Origin: an uncultured Gammaproteobacteria bacterium
Lineage (GTDB): Bacteria; Pseudomonadota; Gammaproteobacteria; Steroidobacterales; Woeseiaceae
Length of the DNA stretch: 7,006 nt
NCBI GenBank assembly: GCA_938003715.1
Contig: CALKYK010000498.1
Location: forward strand, 1-7,006
Direction of reading: 5' to 3'
The position numbers and the translations under genes were made by a program. Below, one piece after another: positions 6,047 to 7,006 of the stretch (position 1 is its first letter; the number at the start of each line of letters is the position of its first letter). The notes under the pieces were generated by a model. That model saw nothing but the letters and a program-made list of their open reading frames with translations. It made no database searches and was not told the DNA's origin.

Positions 6047-7006
6047 ATGATCGGCAGTCCGAGCGATCACCAATCCGGCCCGCCTGAAAACTCCGAGACG
6101 ACGTTGCAGAAGTTCCGGTTCACATTGCTGTTCATGTTGCTCGCCGCATCGAGCGGCGCGGCGGATTACGAATCGCCGCTGAAGCAGGGCGGGCCGCCCG
6201 TGAACATCCGGCTTGCAGGCAGCGAAGACGCGGCCGGCGAGTCGCGCGTCTACATCGTGCAGCTGCGCACACCGTCCGCTGCGGAACTGCACGCAACGTC
6301 GGCACCGCGCGCCGCCACGAAGCCGTCTCCCGGATCGCTCCTCTCGCCGGTGAAGTTCGACAAACAATCCGGTCTCGTCCAGTCGCACGTGCAGAAACTC
6401 GAATCCGAACAGGCCGCAGTGATTGCGGAAGCCGGCCAGGGCATCCAGCCGATCTACAGCTACCGCTATGCACTGAACGGCTTCGCCGCACGCATGTCGC
6501 CGATGCAGGCGAACAAGATCGAGCACATGCCGGCGGTGCTGCGGGTATGGGAAGACGAGGTTCGTCCCCTGACGACGAACTTCAGCGCCGATTTCCTGGG
6601 CCTGTTCGAACCGAACGTCGGCCTGCGCGGCGCGCCGGGACTGAGCGGCGAAGGCATTATCATCGGCGTGATCGATTCGGGTATCGCCCCCGCACATCCG
6701 GCTCTTCGTGACCGGCGCGACGCCGACCGGCCGCGCGCGTGCAGGAGCCGCTGGGCGGAATCGACGTTTCTCGGCCTGTGGCTGTGTCGACGTTTCGACA
6801 CGCGACCGGACGTGATCACGTTCGAGCCGCCCGAGAACTGGAACGGAACCTGCGAAACCGGCCCGCGGTTTGCGGATACCGACTGCAACGGCAAGATGAT
6901 CGGCGCCCGCACTTTCCTCGAAGGCGCGAGGGAAACCGGGCGCTTCGACGACGGCGAAATCTTCTCCGCGCGGGACGTCTTCGGGCACGGCACGCACGTT
7001 GCCACG
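6047..7006 (+). CDS. Secreted subtilisin-family (S8) serine protease, N-terminal part (runs off the window)
   Basis: The frame from ATG 6047 stays open for 320 codons to the last base, with no stop; the 3' end is missing. A hydrophobic stretch FTLLFMLLAAS (25-35) ending near SSGAAD looks like a Sec signal peptide. An Inhibitor_I9-type propeptide spans about 67-175, from RVYIVQL to ALNGFAARMS and VWEDEV. The S8 domain begins with GEGIIIGVIDSGI; Asp210 is the catalytic aspartate and His314 in FGHGTHVAT the catalytic histidine. The serine motif (GTSMA) would lie beyond the edge. Between them is a Cys-containing segment (W265, G267, C269, G272, F275, CN 280-281, IGARTF 285-290) like that of cucumisin-type subtilases, which usually go on to a PA insert. 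Likely role: export, self-processing and extracellular protein degradation. The start is uncertain: TTG 6104 would give MQKFRFTLLF..., a more typical signal peptide, and avoid an acidic 19-residue leader. Confidence 0.9.
   Translation, partial: MIGSPSDHQSGPPENSETTLQKFRFTLLFMLLAASSGAADYESPLKQGGPPVNIRLAGSEDAAGESRVYIVQLRTPSAAELHATSAPRAATKPSPGSLLSPVKFDKQSGLVQSHVQKLESEQAAVIAEAGQGIQPIYSYRYALNGFAARMSPMQANKIEHMPAVLRVWEDEVRPLTTNFSADFLGLFEPNVGLRGAPGLSGEGIIIGVIDSGIAPAHPALRDRRDADRPRACRSRWAESTFLGLWLCRRFDTRPDVITFEPPENWNGTCETGPRFADTDCNGKMIGARTFLEGARETGRFDDGEIFSARDVFGHGTHVAT

Noticed and set aside
6038..6997. A 319-codon open frame on the minus strand at the right end
   Set aside because: It lies opposite the subtilase frame, which shows propeptide, Asp and His motifs; the minus frame has no recognisable feature.
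1..7006. CRISPR arrays, tRNA/rRNA genes, insertion sequences, phage or toxin-antitoxin genes
   Set aside because: I looked on both strands and saw no spaced repeats, cloverleaf or CCA end, transposase motifs or target-site duplications.

Overview
The window is a GC-rich, tightly packed housekeeping stretch of a bacterial chromosome, almost certainly from a gammaproteobacterium. The gene order dprA - smg - topA - tsaC - hemF, preceded by the tail of a LysM-type protein, is a known arrangement in gamma- and betaproteobacteria. Smg (DUF494) is itself largely confined to those groups. The form of TopA, with no zinc ribbons and a lysine-rich tail, points away from the enterics and Pseudomonas and towards the Xanthomonadales/Chromatiales side. 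That placement is inference from family knowledge; no rRNA or other phylogenetic marker is present. The oxygen-dependent HemF suggests an organism that lives at least partly with oxygen.

Layout, all genes on the + strand: (1) 1-266, the C-terminus of a LysM-associated envelope protein, closed by a strong intrinsic terminator at 295-326. (2) 429-1865, a short dprA lacking the usual N-terminal domain, then smg, spaced 33 bp apart and probably co-transcribed. (3) 1866-2031, a 166-bp regulatory gap where a consensus -35 box, a possible -10 and an intrinsic terminator overlap. (4) 2032-5957, topA, tsaC and hemF with a 9-bp gap and a 4-bp ATGA overlap, so probably one operon with translational coupling. 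(5) 5958-6046, a short gap with only weak hairpins. (6) 6047-7006, the N-terminal 320 codons of a secreted subtilisin-family (S8) protease, which runs off the right end of the window.

The genes do not form one pathway. They are conserved neighbours: DNA uptake/recombination (DprA), supercoiling control (TopA), tRNA t6A modification (TsaC) and haem synthesis (HemF). The subtilase starts a new unit of accessory character. I found no tRNA, rRNA, CRISPR array, insertion sequence or phage gene, and no sign of an undescribed multi-gene system. The points most worth a second look are the SAM-less DprA, the complete zinc-less topA where E. coli has yrdD, the overlapping promoter/terminator ahead of topA, and the bacterial subtilase with a plant-cucumisin-like cysteine segment and an uncertain start.
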